A DNA stretch of 64,000 nt from Chlamydomonas reinhardtii (lineage: Eukaryota; Chlorophyta; Chlorophyceae; Chlamydomonadales; Chlamydomonadaceae): assembly GCF_000002595.2 (NCBI RefSeq), contig NC_057007.1, positions 1,645,763 through 1,709,762 of the forward strand. Reading direction: 5' to 3'. The notes under the pieces were generated by a model that searched no databases, had not been told where the DNA came from, and was given only the letters and a program-made list of their open reading frames with translations. Positions within the stretch are counted from its first letter, which is position 1. Every line of letters starts with the position of its first letter. The translations under genes and the position numbers were made by a program. Shown here piece after piece: positions 1-10,005 of the stretch.

Positions 1-23
1 TCCCTCCCCTCCCTTCCGCCCAC

Positions 24-1462
24 CTCCTCGTCGTCCTTCTTCACCACCGCCGCCGCGATCTCGGGCACGGTGAGGAACAGCAGGAATGAGAAGAGGAAGG
101 TGCAGAAGGACACGGCCAGTGAGCCCAGTGACACGGCGCTAAGCTGCTGGGTGCCCAGGTGGCCCACCAGGCCTGGCGGTGGTGGGGTTGGGGAGGTGGG
201 GTTGGGAAGGTGGGGTTGGGAAGGTGGGGTTGCAAAGATGGTTGGGAAAGCGGTGCAGGTGGGGTTGCAAAGATGGTTGGAAATGCGGTAATGCCCGGAC
301 CCCCTGGAAAGGCCCATTGTCAGAAAGCCCAGGATGGGGAGGTGGGGTCATGGGGTGAATGGGGGTGGGGAAGTGAGGTGAGGTGGGAGGTTGCAAGTGT
401 GAAGGAGGGCCTAGCAGGTTATCGCGCCAGGTACGCCACGGCGGGTGGATTGTGTGGTGACGGTGTGGTGGGCGGTGGGTGCATCAGGCGTGCCACACAC
501 ACTGTCAGGCCAAGACAGTGCCCCGATTCGGTGTGAACATGGCAGAGGACCTCGCGAGGGGGCACGATGGGAGGGCTGGTGGAAGGGGCGACGACGCTGC
601 CCCGACTAGATGTGAAGAGCTCCGGTTCCGACACGCGGCGTGCCGTGTCCGCGGCTTCCCGGCTCCCTTGCCCGCACGCCAGCCATCCGTAAGAAAGCAT
701 TTCCAAGCCAGTTGTTCTCAATGCGAAGACCCCATGCGCGAGACTGGAGCCTTTGCCTCGAGGCGCAGGTCCCCGACTGCACGTGCCCGACGTCAGCGCA
801 CTCCTCCACCTCCGCCTCCACACCCCTCGGCTCTACGCGACCCCTCCCTCCCCTGGCACTTCTCTGGAGTCCCCGCAGCATTACCACATCGACCACAGCT
901 CTTTCTAGCAGGAGGCCTGGCAAAGTATCTCATTAGCATTTCCGGGTGCGCCCCCGCCCCGCATGTGCCCATTCCAACACCTGTAGCCCTGCCCGAGCAC
1001 AAACCCTAGGCCAGCTGCAACACCCCTTCTTTAAAACCCCTGCCCCCCCGCCCCTCTGCAAATCGCATGCGGCCGCTCACCCGCATTCAGCGCGTTCATC
1101 ACTGGCTCCAAAAGCATCGCCACCAGCGCGGGAAGCGCCACCGCCCAAATCTCCTTGTCGTGCTTGTCGCTAAGGACTGCTTGCAGCCTCTGACCTAGCG
1201 ATGGCGCGGACCGGTCAGCAGGCTGCCCGAACGCCACGCCTGCCGTCACCGCCACCGCTGAGATCGACACAGCTGGCTTGCGACTGCGGAGGCTCGCGCG
1301 TGCTGGAGTAATGGGATGCCAGAGTGGCATGCATCGTCGGGCCGGTGAGTGAACGCATGGCGCTGCTTGTGCAGATACTACGTGTGGTAGCCTAGATGTG
1401 GGACACAGCGCCGGCCTCAGCGAAGGGAGGCGCGACGTCATTGGGTGCGTTTGGTTTGTCAA
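24..1462 (-). CDS. MATE efflux transporter, 5' part only (gene continues past left edge)
   Basis: Two exons are visible: 1462-1081 and 172-24, with GT donors at both ends and phase 1 at the junction. Exon 1 encodes a basic, Ser/Arg-rich leader that could be a plastid transit peptide, then the first MATE segment (EIWAVALPALVAMLLEPVMN). Exon 2 encodes GLVGHLGTQQLSAVSLGS and a hydrophobic stretch ending LTVPEIAAAVV. The split, the phase and the exon 2 sequence match the complete MATE gene at 10006-17894, so the two are paralogues in the same orientation. The protein should be a proton- or sodium-coupled organic-cation or carboxylate exporter of the plant DTX42-45-like group. This is inferred from the motif Asp/Glu-Pro followed by a GHLG element. 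The remaining exons lie outside the window. The start could also be an internal Met near 1335. Confidence 0.8.
173..1080 (-). other. Intron 1 of the left MATE gene with G-rich direct repeats
   Basis: A 908-bp intron between the two visible exons. It holds GGTGGGGTTGGGAA-type repeats at about 180-230 and two copies of GGGTTGCAAAGATGGTTGG at about 227 and 259. The same 19-mer occurs twice in an SBP-gene intron at about 47950-48003. No gene is seen inside. Confidence 0.6.
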
Positions 1463-2229
1463 GCGTGTGTATGCTAGGCCGACGCCAAGTCAATAGGCCA
1501 AACGCCAGCAACTTGTGTGGCTATTAACGAAACCGTAAAGGGGCTGGCAGTTTTGCAGCCAAAATTGGTTTGGGTCAGCGGCTACTTGTGGTTTCCGTAG
1601 GTAAAGGTAGGTGCGACCTTGGTAGATATACGTATAAAACCAATATCTTAACAATGCAAAGGCGGGGCTGTTTGCGTCGATTATGGCACCGCCCGGCTGC
1701 CGGCGTGACGTGACGATGAGTGGCTCCCGACCTCCGGTTTTCGCGCGACCCTCGTGCCAACATTCCAAATCCCCCAAGCATGCAAGCTCAGGTTGAATTC
1801 ACATTCCTTTCTTACACCTTGAAACCCCCCAAAAATTGGCTCTTCAAGCTGGCAAATTGTCCTCTCATACACGCACACCATCGCTTCGCACGCGCCGAGA
1901 CCGATGTACCGATGACCAAAACTGCCGGTCTGCTACATCCTGCCCACAAGCCCTGCGTTCTGCCCACAACATCCCACTTCGTCACATGCACGCTTTCTTC
2001 ACCTACGCCGATTCGCTCTTCCGCTCCCCTGCCCCTCACAGCCCTGCCAGCCACTTCTCCAGCTCCTGCGCCGCCTGCTCCCACCGTGTGTCCTGTGCGC
2101 GAGTCGGAGGAGGTTGCGTATCGGAATGACCATGTGAGCACCAGCACAGGAATGCCAGCTTAAATGCGTCATTGTGTGGACCTTGCTGCATGGACCAGGG
2201 ATGCGTACATCATACATGGACTTCCGCCC
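1463..2229. other. Intergenic, MATE promoter side and hydrolase 3' side
   Basis: No coding region could be supported. It should hold the promoter of the left MATE gene (reading leftward) and the 3' flank of the hydrolase. The AT-richer stretch at about 1615-1660 is the only local drop in GC. Confidence 0.4.
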
Positions 2230-5200
2230 CCTGCTTCTTGTGCCTTTGCCATTTACAAGCAGGGCAAGATGCCAAAGGCCAGGCTGCCAGCACCATGGCT
2301 GTGGCGATCTCGGCCGCCCACACCCCTCCTGCCCCCCCTCCCGCCCCCTGCCTGCCTACGCCGCGCCACCGCCTCTCACCAGCATACAGTCGTGTGCCAC
2401 CGCCGGCAGCAGCACCGGCTGCGTGCCATAGTGGCGAGCCAACTCCTGCAGGGCGAGTGTGTGAGGGCGTGTGTGAGGGGTGTGTGAGGGGTGTATGAGC
2501 GTGCGTCTTGTGTGAGGAAGGGTGTTTGTGTGCAGTGCTTCCGTGTATGGTCGAACTTGTGCTCGTTATCTCAACACGGCATTTGGTGTTGCAAAGGGTT
2601 CCTCGCCCTCCCCACGCTCTCCTCGCTCTTTTGCGTTGGGTTCGGTTTAGTTTGGGCTGGTCCCAGTTGCAGAACTCCTCTAAACGCCTCCCCGCTACCC
2701 ACCCGCCGCCCGCCCCCTGCTCCTCTCCCTCACCTCCACGGCCTGTGTGTCCACCACCTTGTCCTCCACGCCGCCCAGCACGAAGGCCGGCGGCGCCGTG
2801 GCGGGCGGGGCGGGCAGCGGCACCTGCGCGTTCATGTCCCTGAGAGGGGAGGAGGAGGAGGAGGAGGAGGAGGGGAGAGAGGAGGAGGAGGAGGAGGAGG
2901 GGAGAGAGGAGGAGGACGAGGAGGGAGGAGGAGGAGGAGGAGGAGGGAGGAGGACGGAGGAGGAGGAGGAGGAGGGAGGAGGACGAGGGAGGAGGAGGGA
3001 GAGGGGAAAGGGGAGGAGGGAGGAGGACGAGGAGAGAGAGGTGGAGGGAGGAGGAGGGAGGAAGAGGAGAGAGGAGGGAGGAGGAGGGAGAGGGCAGAGG
3101 GGGGCGACCGTGGGTGGGTGGGTAAGAAGGGTAAGAGGGAAGGCGGAGCAGAAGCGTCGGGGAGGGGGATGGGTTGAAAGAAAAGGATGTCCACATGTGT
3201 TCTGGTTAGCAGGTGACCCAGAAAACCAGAAAGGACCCACAGCCCCAGCACGCACTTGAGGTCGATCAGGCGGGTGGGCGAGGCAGCGGCCAACAGCTTC
3301 TGATACCTGCATGTTGAATTGCACATTGTATGCTTTACTGCGGTACGTGAAAGGTTTGAACCTGCTATACACATTCCCCTGTCGCTGGCGCGGGCACAAA
3401 CCACGAATCCTCGTGCGTGCCGTATGCCATTCCGCGCCCCGTCCCTCCCGCTCTCGCCCTCTGCATCCGTTCTCTCGCCCTCTCGCTCTCGCCCTCCCTT
3501 CCTCGCTCCGCCACTCTCGCTCCCTCTCACTTCTCCAGCTTGTCTGCGGGGATGTCGGCAGAGAAGAACAGCTCGCGGCAGGCGGTGAGGCTGGTGGCGA
3601 AGGAGCGAGCCACGAAGCCCCTGCGAAGGAGCATTCGAGCAATGCGAGGAAATGTGGGCGGGCGAAAGTGGGCGATCGAGTACGGCAGAAGCGGCAACTC
3701 TTATGTGTGCGGTGTGCGCTGTGCAGCGTGCGGTGGAACCCCGCGAGCAAGCACACTCGTGGAGCACCTTGACACACTGCGCGCCGACCAGGCACCTGGC
3801 CAATCGCTGCACACCCATGTTTACGCAGTGGAGCTACACACCGCATTGCACCTACCGCATCGCACCACACCCCACCCACCCACCCCACCCCACTCAAGCC
3901 ACCCACCAGGTGAGCTTCAACGACAGGATGGGGTCACGGAACAGGAAGCGAGTGACCATCTGTTTGTTGCCGGACTGCGGCACGGAGCATAGGAAACCGG
4001 CGCCGGACAGCGGCGCGAAGGAGCCGGGGGCGGTGGAGGCGGCGGTGCCGGGCTTGGCGGACCCCAGCACGTACCTGCACGCCGTACATACCGTACACGG
4101 GCATGTGTATGTTTTCCTGTTTGCGCGCAACGAACCCCCTCCCTGGACCTCCTGGCTGCGGCAGCCCTTACTCCTCCCTCCGGTCTTGTTTGATCTGGTA
4201 TCTACTTCTCCCTCCTCCCGCCGCACTCCATCGTCCCTCCTCACGCCACGCCTACTACTCACTTCTGCACGATCAGTCCGCCAAAGGAGTGGCCCAGCAT
4301 CACCGGTGCCGCGCCGCCGCCACTGCTGGCGGCCACGGCCGGGACCAGGCTGGCCAGGTCGGCTGCGTGCACGTCCAGCGTGCCTGTGCACGTTTGTGTA
4401 TGTGTTGAAGAGTACAAGGGTGTGTGTATGTGTGTGAATCAGGATTTTCACACACAAGGGGCGGGAGAAGACACCATGCGCACGAATGCGCACGCCTGCA
4501 CGTGCGTGTGTGTGGTTGTGTGCATGTGCCAGACCAGGGAGGGCGCGTGATAGAATGTGTGACTGTGTTGAGGAGGGGGGAAGATGGGGTTGATGGGCTT
4601 GGGCCGTTGGGGTATAAGGCTGAACTAAGGGGCTAGCTAAGCACCAAGCCATCAATATGCGTGCGTGCCCACGCCTGCTTGCCCTGGGGCGCCCGTTCCG
4701 GAGGAAAACACCACAGTGGATTGCAAATAATAACCCGCAAGGAGTTTCGTTTCGGGTATGCAGCCCTGCTTCCCCTGTCGCCCCCAGCTCCCCACCTGCC
4801 ACACTGACTCCGGCTGGGGCGGGGTCGCTCCCTCCCTGCGCCCGCAGGCTGACAGCATACGTGTCGTAGCCGCGAGCCGCAAAGTAGGGCATGAAGTTCT
4901 CCTGAACGCGGAGTGGGGATGTGCAACAGTGATTTGAGTGTCAGCTCATGCACTCAGGTGCCTATGCCGGCCACTCCTGCGCCCTCTCCTTCACAGTCTT
5001 CATCCATACCGTCGTTGCGGCATTCTCCTAGGCGAGGCAAATAGCAATTCTCTGAGTAATACACAGCACCAACTTCTAGAGTAAGAGCCCTCCCACGAGT
5101 CACCTGCCAGCACCAGGCGGCATGGTAGCTGCCATGAACAAACAGCAGGGGCGGGCGTCCGCTGCCTGCCTGCGAAGTCGAAGGATCATAATTGAGGACG

Positions 5201-5555
5201 GGGACCCAATGTTGCACGTCCACACGTGCGAGCACTGGGGAAGTACAGGTCCGTCCACATAGGGAGGGCCCTCCTCAGCAGTCCAAGTAAGGCAGTGTTT
5301 TGCGTGTCAACCCACCGCTGCCTTCTGCACAAGCAGCTCAAGCTTCTTTCCATCCGGCAACGTATGGAAGGTCCTCGTGGCCGCAGAGGACCCCGCAGCG
5401 ACGGATGCGCGAACATTGATTCGCGTTGCGCGCGGTGGCCTGGCGCCCGGCTTCGCAGATGAAAACGGCCGGCTGTGCAGTGCTTGCATTGTGCTACTGA
5501 TTGTGCTGATAAAGGAGCGATTGATGACTTTTGCTTGCAGACTGCGTCGCGTCAA
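2230..5555 (-). CDS. Alpha/beta-hydrolase fold protein, probably plastid-targeted
   Basis: Exons read as 5555-5312, 5234-5104, 4901-4796, 4383-4263, 4074-3907, 3620-3531, 3306-3256, 2839-2734 and 2445-2380, with consistent phase, giving about 361 residues before the last exon. Exon 1 is a Ser/Arg/Ala-rich leader. Exon 2 has the oxyanion-loop strand LLFVHGSYHAAWCW. Exon 4 has the nucleophile elbow GHSFGG (Ser). Exon 8 has the acid strand VLGGVEDKVV (Asp), and exon 9 the catalytic His in AVAHD. All three catalytic residues are therefore present, so an esterase or lipase-like activity is likely, with unknown substrate. The end is uncertain: either exon 9 reads on to a nearby TAG (2355-2357) or a last exon is spliced in. 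A TGTAA poly(A) signal sits at 2257-2253. The first donor (GTTGAC) is weak. Other Met starts lie at about 5489. Confidence 0.85.
2846..3110. repeat. GGA-rich polypurine tract in hydrolase intron
   Basis: Nearly uninterrupted GAG/GGA repeats with GGGA interruptions on the + strand, lying in the intron between exons at 3256 and 2839. On the gene strand this is a long polypyrimidine tract running directly into the 3' splice site. Confidence 0.9.
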
Positions 5556-5826
5556 CCTTCCCCTGGGGTAATCCCTTAAACGTTCATGTCCTCTTTATGA
5601 CTTGAGAGTCCTTGCAAAGGAAACAGTGCCAAAATTTCTGGCAATGACAAGCTGTCGGATTCAACCAAGTTTGGCTTGTCTTCGCTCATTCCCTTTCAAT
5701 CCACTGTGCTCCTGACTACTGGTTGCTGTCAAAAACGACTGCAAGTTAATGCACAAAGTAATTTGCATAGAAACAGCGAGCTCCTCACAACCATTCGACG
5801 AAAGGCTCCCGTCCAGCAGACATAGG
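5556..5826. promoter_or_regulatory. Short divergent promoter region
   Basis: Only about 270 bp separate the hydrolase start (reading left) from the start of the acidic-tailed protein (reading right), so both promoters and both 5' UTRs must share it. It is AT-richer than the flanking genes. No specific factor site is claimed. Confidence 0.5.
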
Positions 5827-7993
5827 ATGGCTGACAAAAAGCGAGCTGAGCTCGCTGCGCTAGTCGAGGATGCGTGCGAGGGCCTAGCTGAATGCGGCTT
5901 CCTAGGTATTATGGAGACGCCTGTCATGCGCGTCTTCTCCGACCTGCACAAGCTCAACGACACGACGAACCTGTCTAAATTCCTCGCGGCCTTCGAGGAT
6001 GCAGCCACGCGCACTATCAGCGCCAAGAAGCCCGCCAGCTTCCCTGAGCTCATGGGTGCGTTTCCCGCGCAGTCCCGGGCTCTCCAGGGGCTCTTTTCTG
6101 CGCCCGCTCCCGCGCCCCAAACCACAGCCCATACAATCGCTCAGCCCTTGCCAGTGCCTCATCTCATCTGCCCAATCCTGCCTTGCCTTCACATTGCATT
6201 CCCCCTGACAGTGCTGAGCCAGCTGCTCCAGGACGTGGAGGGCCCCGCGGCGCCGCCCGAGGGCGACGACAGCCCCGTGGCCGCCGAGTTCAAGTGAGGC
6301 TGCAGGAGGGGGACAGAAGACGGGAAGAGGCGTGGACTGTGTGACGTGTTCAGACTTTAGGAGGGCATGGAGAGCAGCCGGTGCGGGCAGGAAGGCTGTG
6401 CAGGGTCACACACGGCGTCTTGCGGGCCTCATGACGACATCACATACCTTATGTAGGCCTTGCCGTCGCCCGTCACTTGCCCCACCCAACCCCTCACTCG
6501 CGCCCTCCCCCCACCTCTCCACCAGGTCGCTGTCCTCCAACCTCCGCCTGGCGCTGCTGGTGGCGCTGCAGGGCTTTGCGCGGCCCGGCAGCGACGAGGC
6601 CAAACAGGTGCGGGCGGGGCCAAGCAGGTGGGGGCGGGGCCAAGCAGGTGGGGGCCAAGCAGGTGGGGGCGGGGCCAAGCAGGTGGGGGCCAAGCAGGTG
6701 CGGGCGGGGCCAAGCAGGTGCGGGCCAAGCAGGTGCGGGCGGGGCCACTGGGGCCGCCGGGGCCACTGGGGAGCCCTGTGAAGCCCTGTGAAGCGAGCTG
6801 GCGGGGCGAGGGCTGCGGAGAGCACGGTGTGTGCGGCTTCAAAGGACAGGAAGGCTCTCCGCAAGTGGTGACTGATGCAGGCACACGAACACGGGGCACA
6901 CGTTCCCCAAGCCCCCGACCTACCGAGCCGTGGACCAGGAAGCTCCAGCACTGGCGGTGGCATGGGGCCCCCGGGCGGGCGTCTTTCGGTGGTTGGACGG
7001 ACTGAAGAGGCAGTACGCTGCGGCTAACCTTTCCTCCCCTTCCCTTCCCCTTCCTCTTCCCCTCCTCCGACGGGGCCAGGGTGTGGCCATGGCTGGCGGC
7101 ATGCTGCAGATGCTGCACGACAAGGTGGCGGCCGACCCACTGGCCACCCTGGCGGTGGAGCACGCACTGCTCAGGTGAGGGGGTTACATTCATGATTATT
7201 AAGAAGTGGGGGAGGATTGCAAATACCAGCCCAAACTGGGGAGTCGGGGTCGGGGTCGGGGGTCGCGGGGAGGAGTGCGGATCGTGGGCGGGGCGGGAGT
7301 GCTGTCACCATTACCCGTAAGAAACCAGAGCCACTGGGTTGGGTGGGGACACACGCGCGCCCACATGTACATACACTCACAAACACACACGCACACATGT
7401 ACACACCTCTCCGTTGTGCCGCTGACACACGCCCACACGCTCCTGCCCTCACCCACACACGCCCGCAGGCTGCTGGCCCGCAGCAAGGACCTTGTGGTGC
7501 TGCTGCGCGACCGCACCTGGGCCCTGGCGGCGCTCAACAAGCAGGTGGGAATGGGGGCGAGGCAAAGGTGGCGGGGCGTGTGTGTGTGCATATGTGTGTT
7601 AGGAACACGCAAGGGAATAGGGTCGACACTGTGCATGCGAAAGCGCAAGCAAAAAAGTGTGTATATGTGGGCGGGAACCGTACGTGTGTTGGGTGGCATG
7701 GTGGGGAAACGAACGGGCAGCTCGGCGGGACACGGTTGGGGCTTGGTTAGGGGCCCGAAAACGTTGTGGAGGTGGTTCCTCAGCGGACTGTCCCTTTACG
7801 CACATGCGCACACATGCAGGTCGAGGCGCTCAAAGACCACAAGCCCGAGAGCCTGGAGGAGGGTGTCGCGGAGGAGGGTGGCGCGGACGGCGAGGAGGAG
7901 GACGCGGAGGAGGAGGAGGTGGATGGGGAAGAGGAGGAGGTGGAGGTGGAGGAGGAGGAGGGCGACGAGGACGGGGAGGAGGACGAGGAGTGA
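5827..7993 (+). CDS. Unknown protein with acidic C-terminal tail
   Basis: Six exons with consistent phase: 5827-6055, 6212-6293, 6526-6607, 7080-7174, 7469-7544 and 7820-7993, giving 245 residues. I do not recognise the family. Residues 1-76 begin MADKKRAELAALVEDACEGL and look helical. The middle (about 104-190) is Leu/Ala-rich and helical (for example LRLALLVALQGFARPGSDEA). The last about 45 residues are almost all Glu/Asp with Gly, like histone- or ribosome-chaperone tails. No signal peptide or membrane segment is seen. An in-frame upstream ATG at 5749 would add 26 residues, but the compact start at 5827 is preferred because the upstream stretch looks like a 5' UTR. A nuclear or nucleolar role is only a guess from the acidic tail. 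Confidence 0.75.
6608..6760. repeat. Minisatellite in intron 3 of the acidic-tailed gene
   Basis: Tandem units of CAAGCAGGTG(G/C)GGGCGGGGC, about 10-30 bp, start at the 5' splice site itself. Every unit contains CAGGTG(G/C)G, a copy of the real exon-3 donor (CAG|GTGCGG). Confidence 0.85.
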
Positions 7994-9574
7994 GGCGGAC
8001 ACGGGCGGGCGGGGGGCTCTGCGCCCGAGCCCAGTGTATACGGTAGGCCCGCATTGCCAAGGACTCGGCGTCCAACCCAGGAATGCAGTGCGGGGGGCGG
8101 GGCGGCAGGGGCGTGCAGCCCCTACAGCTACCCGGGTTGATCAGGACACACGTATGGGGTGTCAGTGTGTTACTTTCACAGCAAGAGTGAGGTGATTGGG
8201 TGGTTGGCCCGTCTGCTGGCTGCCATTACTGGTATATCCAAAATGACTGGTCGTGTGCATGGGCTGCCATCGCAGCAACAGAAAAATCATGTGTGGGGGC
8301 GTTGGTGGTGATGCTTTTGTGAAAGCGACATGACAAGGAGGGACAGTGCTTTGTGCGGCGCGCGCTGCCATCGCAGCAAGGAAGGGAGTCAAGGCACGCG
8401 CATGGCCATGCCGCGCGGGCTGTGGGCTATTGACTGTTGGTGACGCTGGTGGGGTCGCTGGTGCCGCTGTGAGATTCCGTGCTCAGGATGCATTGGTTAC
8501 AAGAGGTGAAGAGGGACTTGCTGACGCGAGTCGCCAGCGACATCTGCCCTGAGGACCTCAAGGGCGTGCCACCTGCAATGCCGACGACCTACTCAGTCCT
8601 GACCGCACGCACGCCCTGACCACCTGGTGTGGAGGGTTTGGATGCACGCCAGGGCCAGCACAAGTGCAACATACCGTACATGCTGGCCGATGCATGCGCG
8701 TTGGAAAGGAGGCTTAATTGTACGTTGACAGGGAGGGCCGGCACGGTGCGTGAATCCTGAGCAGCGGCCCCCCAGCCTGCAGGCCAGTGTGTGCCGCATG
8801 TTCCCACGGCATGTGCTCGCTTGCTTTCTCGGTTCCGCAGTGTTATCGCTTATAAAAGCATCGTCAATGATACGGTATGTTCGCATGATATCAGGGACCC
8901 AGGCAGCAATCCGGTGATGCAACTGGCGGGGCGGCCCCGCACGCCTAGCCAAGGCTCCCAGCCGGACACTCTGCGTCTCTGCCGCAGTCATTCCGTCATC
9001 AATGGAGCATTCCGAGACCGCGGCGGTGGCGGACGTGCGGCGGGGCACAAGGATCGGGGCGACACCACCAGAGTACCCCGGTTACAGAGCCGCGGGCCTA
9101 GTGCCCTCAGAGGCTGCCGCAGTTCCCTGAGCCCACCTGAGCAGCTGCGCTTGAGCCTTGTGGCCCTCAGGCTTACTGCCAAACACTCCTCCACCAATGC
9201 CCATCGGACGTGCCCACAGTTCCACACATGCAACACCTGTCAGCTGGATTGGTCAGGTAGCGCGCAACATGAAACCAATAAATTCCCATACATCGACACC
9301 ATGGAATCCTTCCAGCCTCATGTTCAGGGGCGCTGCAAGCTTGTGTTGGGTTGTCAGCGCCCCGTGCTTGCCACGTCACGTCACGTGCACGCGCAGGTTG
9401 TGGCGGTTTCGATAATCCAGCCACGGGGCACAGACCCCTGCAACTCTTCCCACCCTCGCTGCGCCTTGCTTCGCTAACACGCCCCGCCTCCGAGTTATTA
9501 AGGGCATCTCGCGCTGCAAGTCCGAGTCAGTCAGATCCACCACTGTTGCGCGCACGCGTACACACACATAAACA

Positions 9575-9606
<32 letters not shown>

Positions 9607-10005
9607 TGCACACATACACACGCGCGTACCTAAATATATCAGGAAAGTCACACGCGCTTAAGAGTGAGCGCGGTGGTGAAACGCGGGGTCTTCGAAAGCC
9701 ATCTTGCAGGACCGTACGGCACGGCAGAAACTCCGCAACATGTCAAAGAATAGCGCACTGCACGCCCCGTGAGCACACATCGGAACGCAGGAACGGTTAA
9801 CAAATGCATCTGCATTCTCAAAATTGGACAAGGCACGCCAAAGCCGAAGCCACACCCCACAGACCGCAGAACTAATGCCGAATCGCTGCGAACGTGGCTA
9901 ACCATGTACCGTATACGAATTCGCTTTATTCACTTCCATGCACATCATTCACTCATCGACCACCACCCATAGATACCGTTTCAGCAGCGGGTCAGCGCGG
10001 AGTGA
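7994..10005. other. Intergenic with dispersed repeat and (CA)n
   Basis: No gene supported. It holds a dispersed repeat at about 8487-8596 (second copy near 19474) and a (CA)n/(TACA)n microsatellite at about 9560-9628. It lies between the 3' ends of two convergent genes. Confidence 0.4.
8487..8596 (+). repeat. Dispersed repeat, copy 1
   Basis: Shares GCATTGGTTAC...GAGGGACTTGCTGACGCGAGTCG, the CGACATCTGC element and GCCGACGACCTACTC with 19474-19567, same strand, with small indels. Likely a remnant of an unidentified interspersed repeat. Confidence 0.7.

Noticed and set aside
2695-3906. Long open frames on both strands across the GGA tract (up to 403 codons)
   Set aside because: They are products of a purine-rich repeat with no stop codons. 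Their Ser/Pro or Glu/Gly runs are not protein-like, and the real hydrolase exons lie in other frames at both sides.
6406-7193. Overlapping open frames of 185-254 codons on the minus strand
   Set aside because: They run through the CAAGCAGGTG minisatellite and are shadows of the + strand gene exons.
9560-9628. Possible telomere-like or origin repeat
   Set aside because: It is a plain CA/TACA microsatellite, common in this genome's introns and spacers. The algal telomere repeat TTTTAGGG is not seen.
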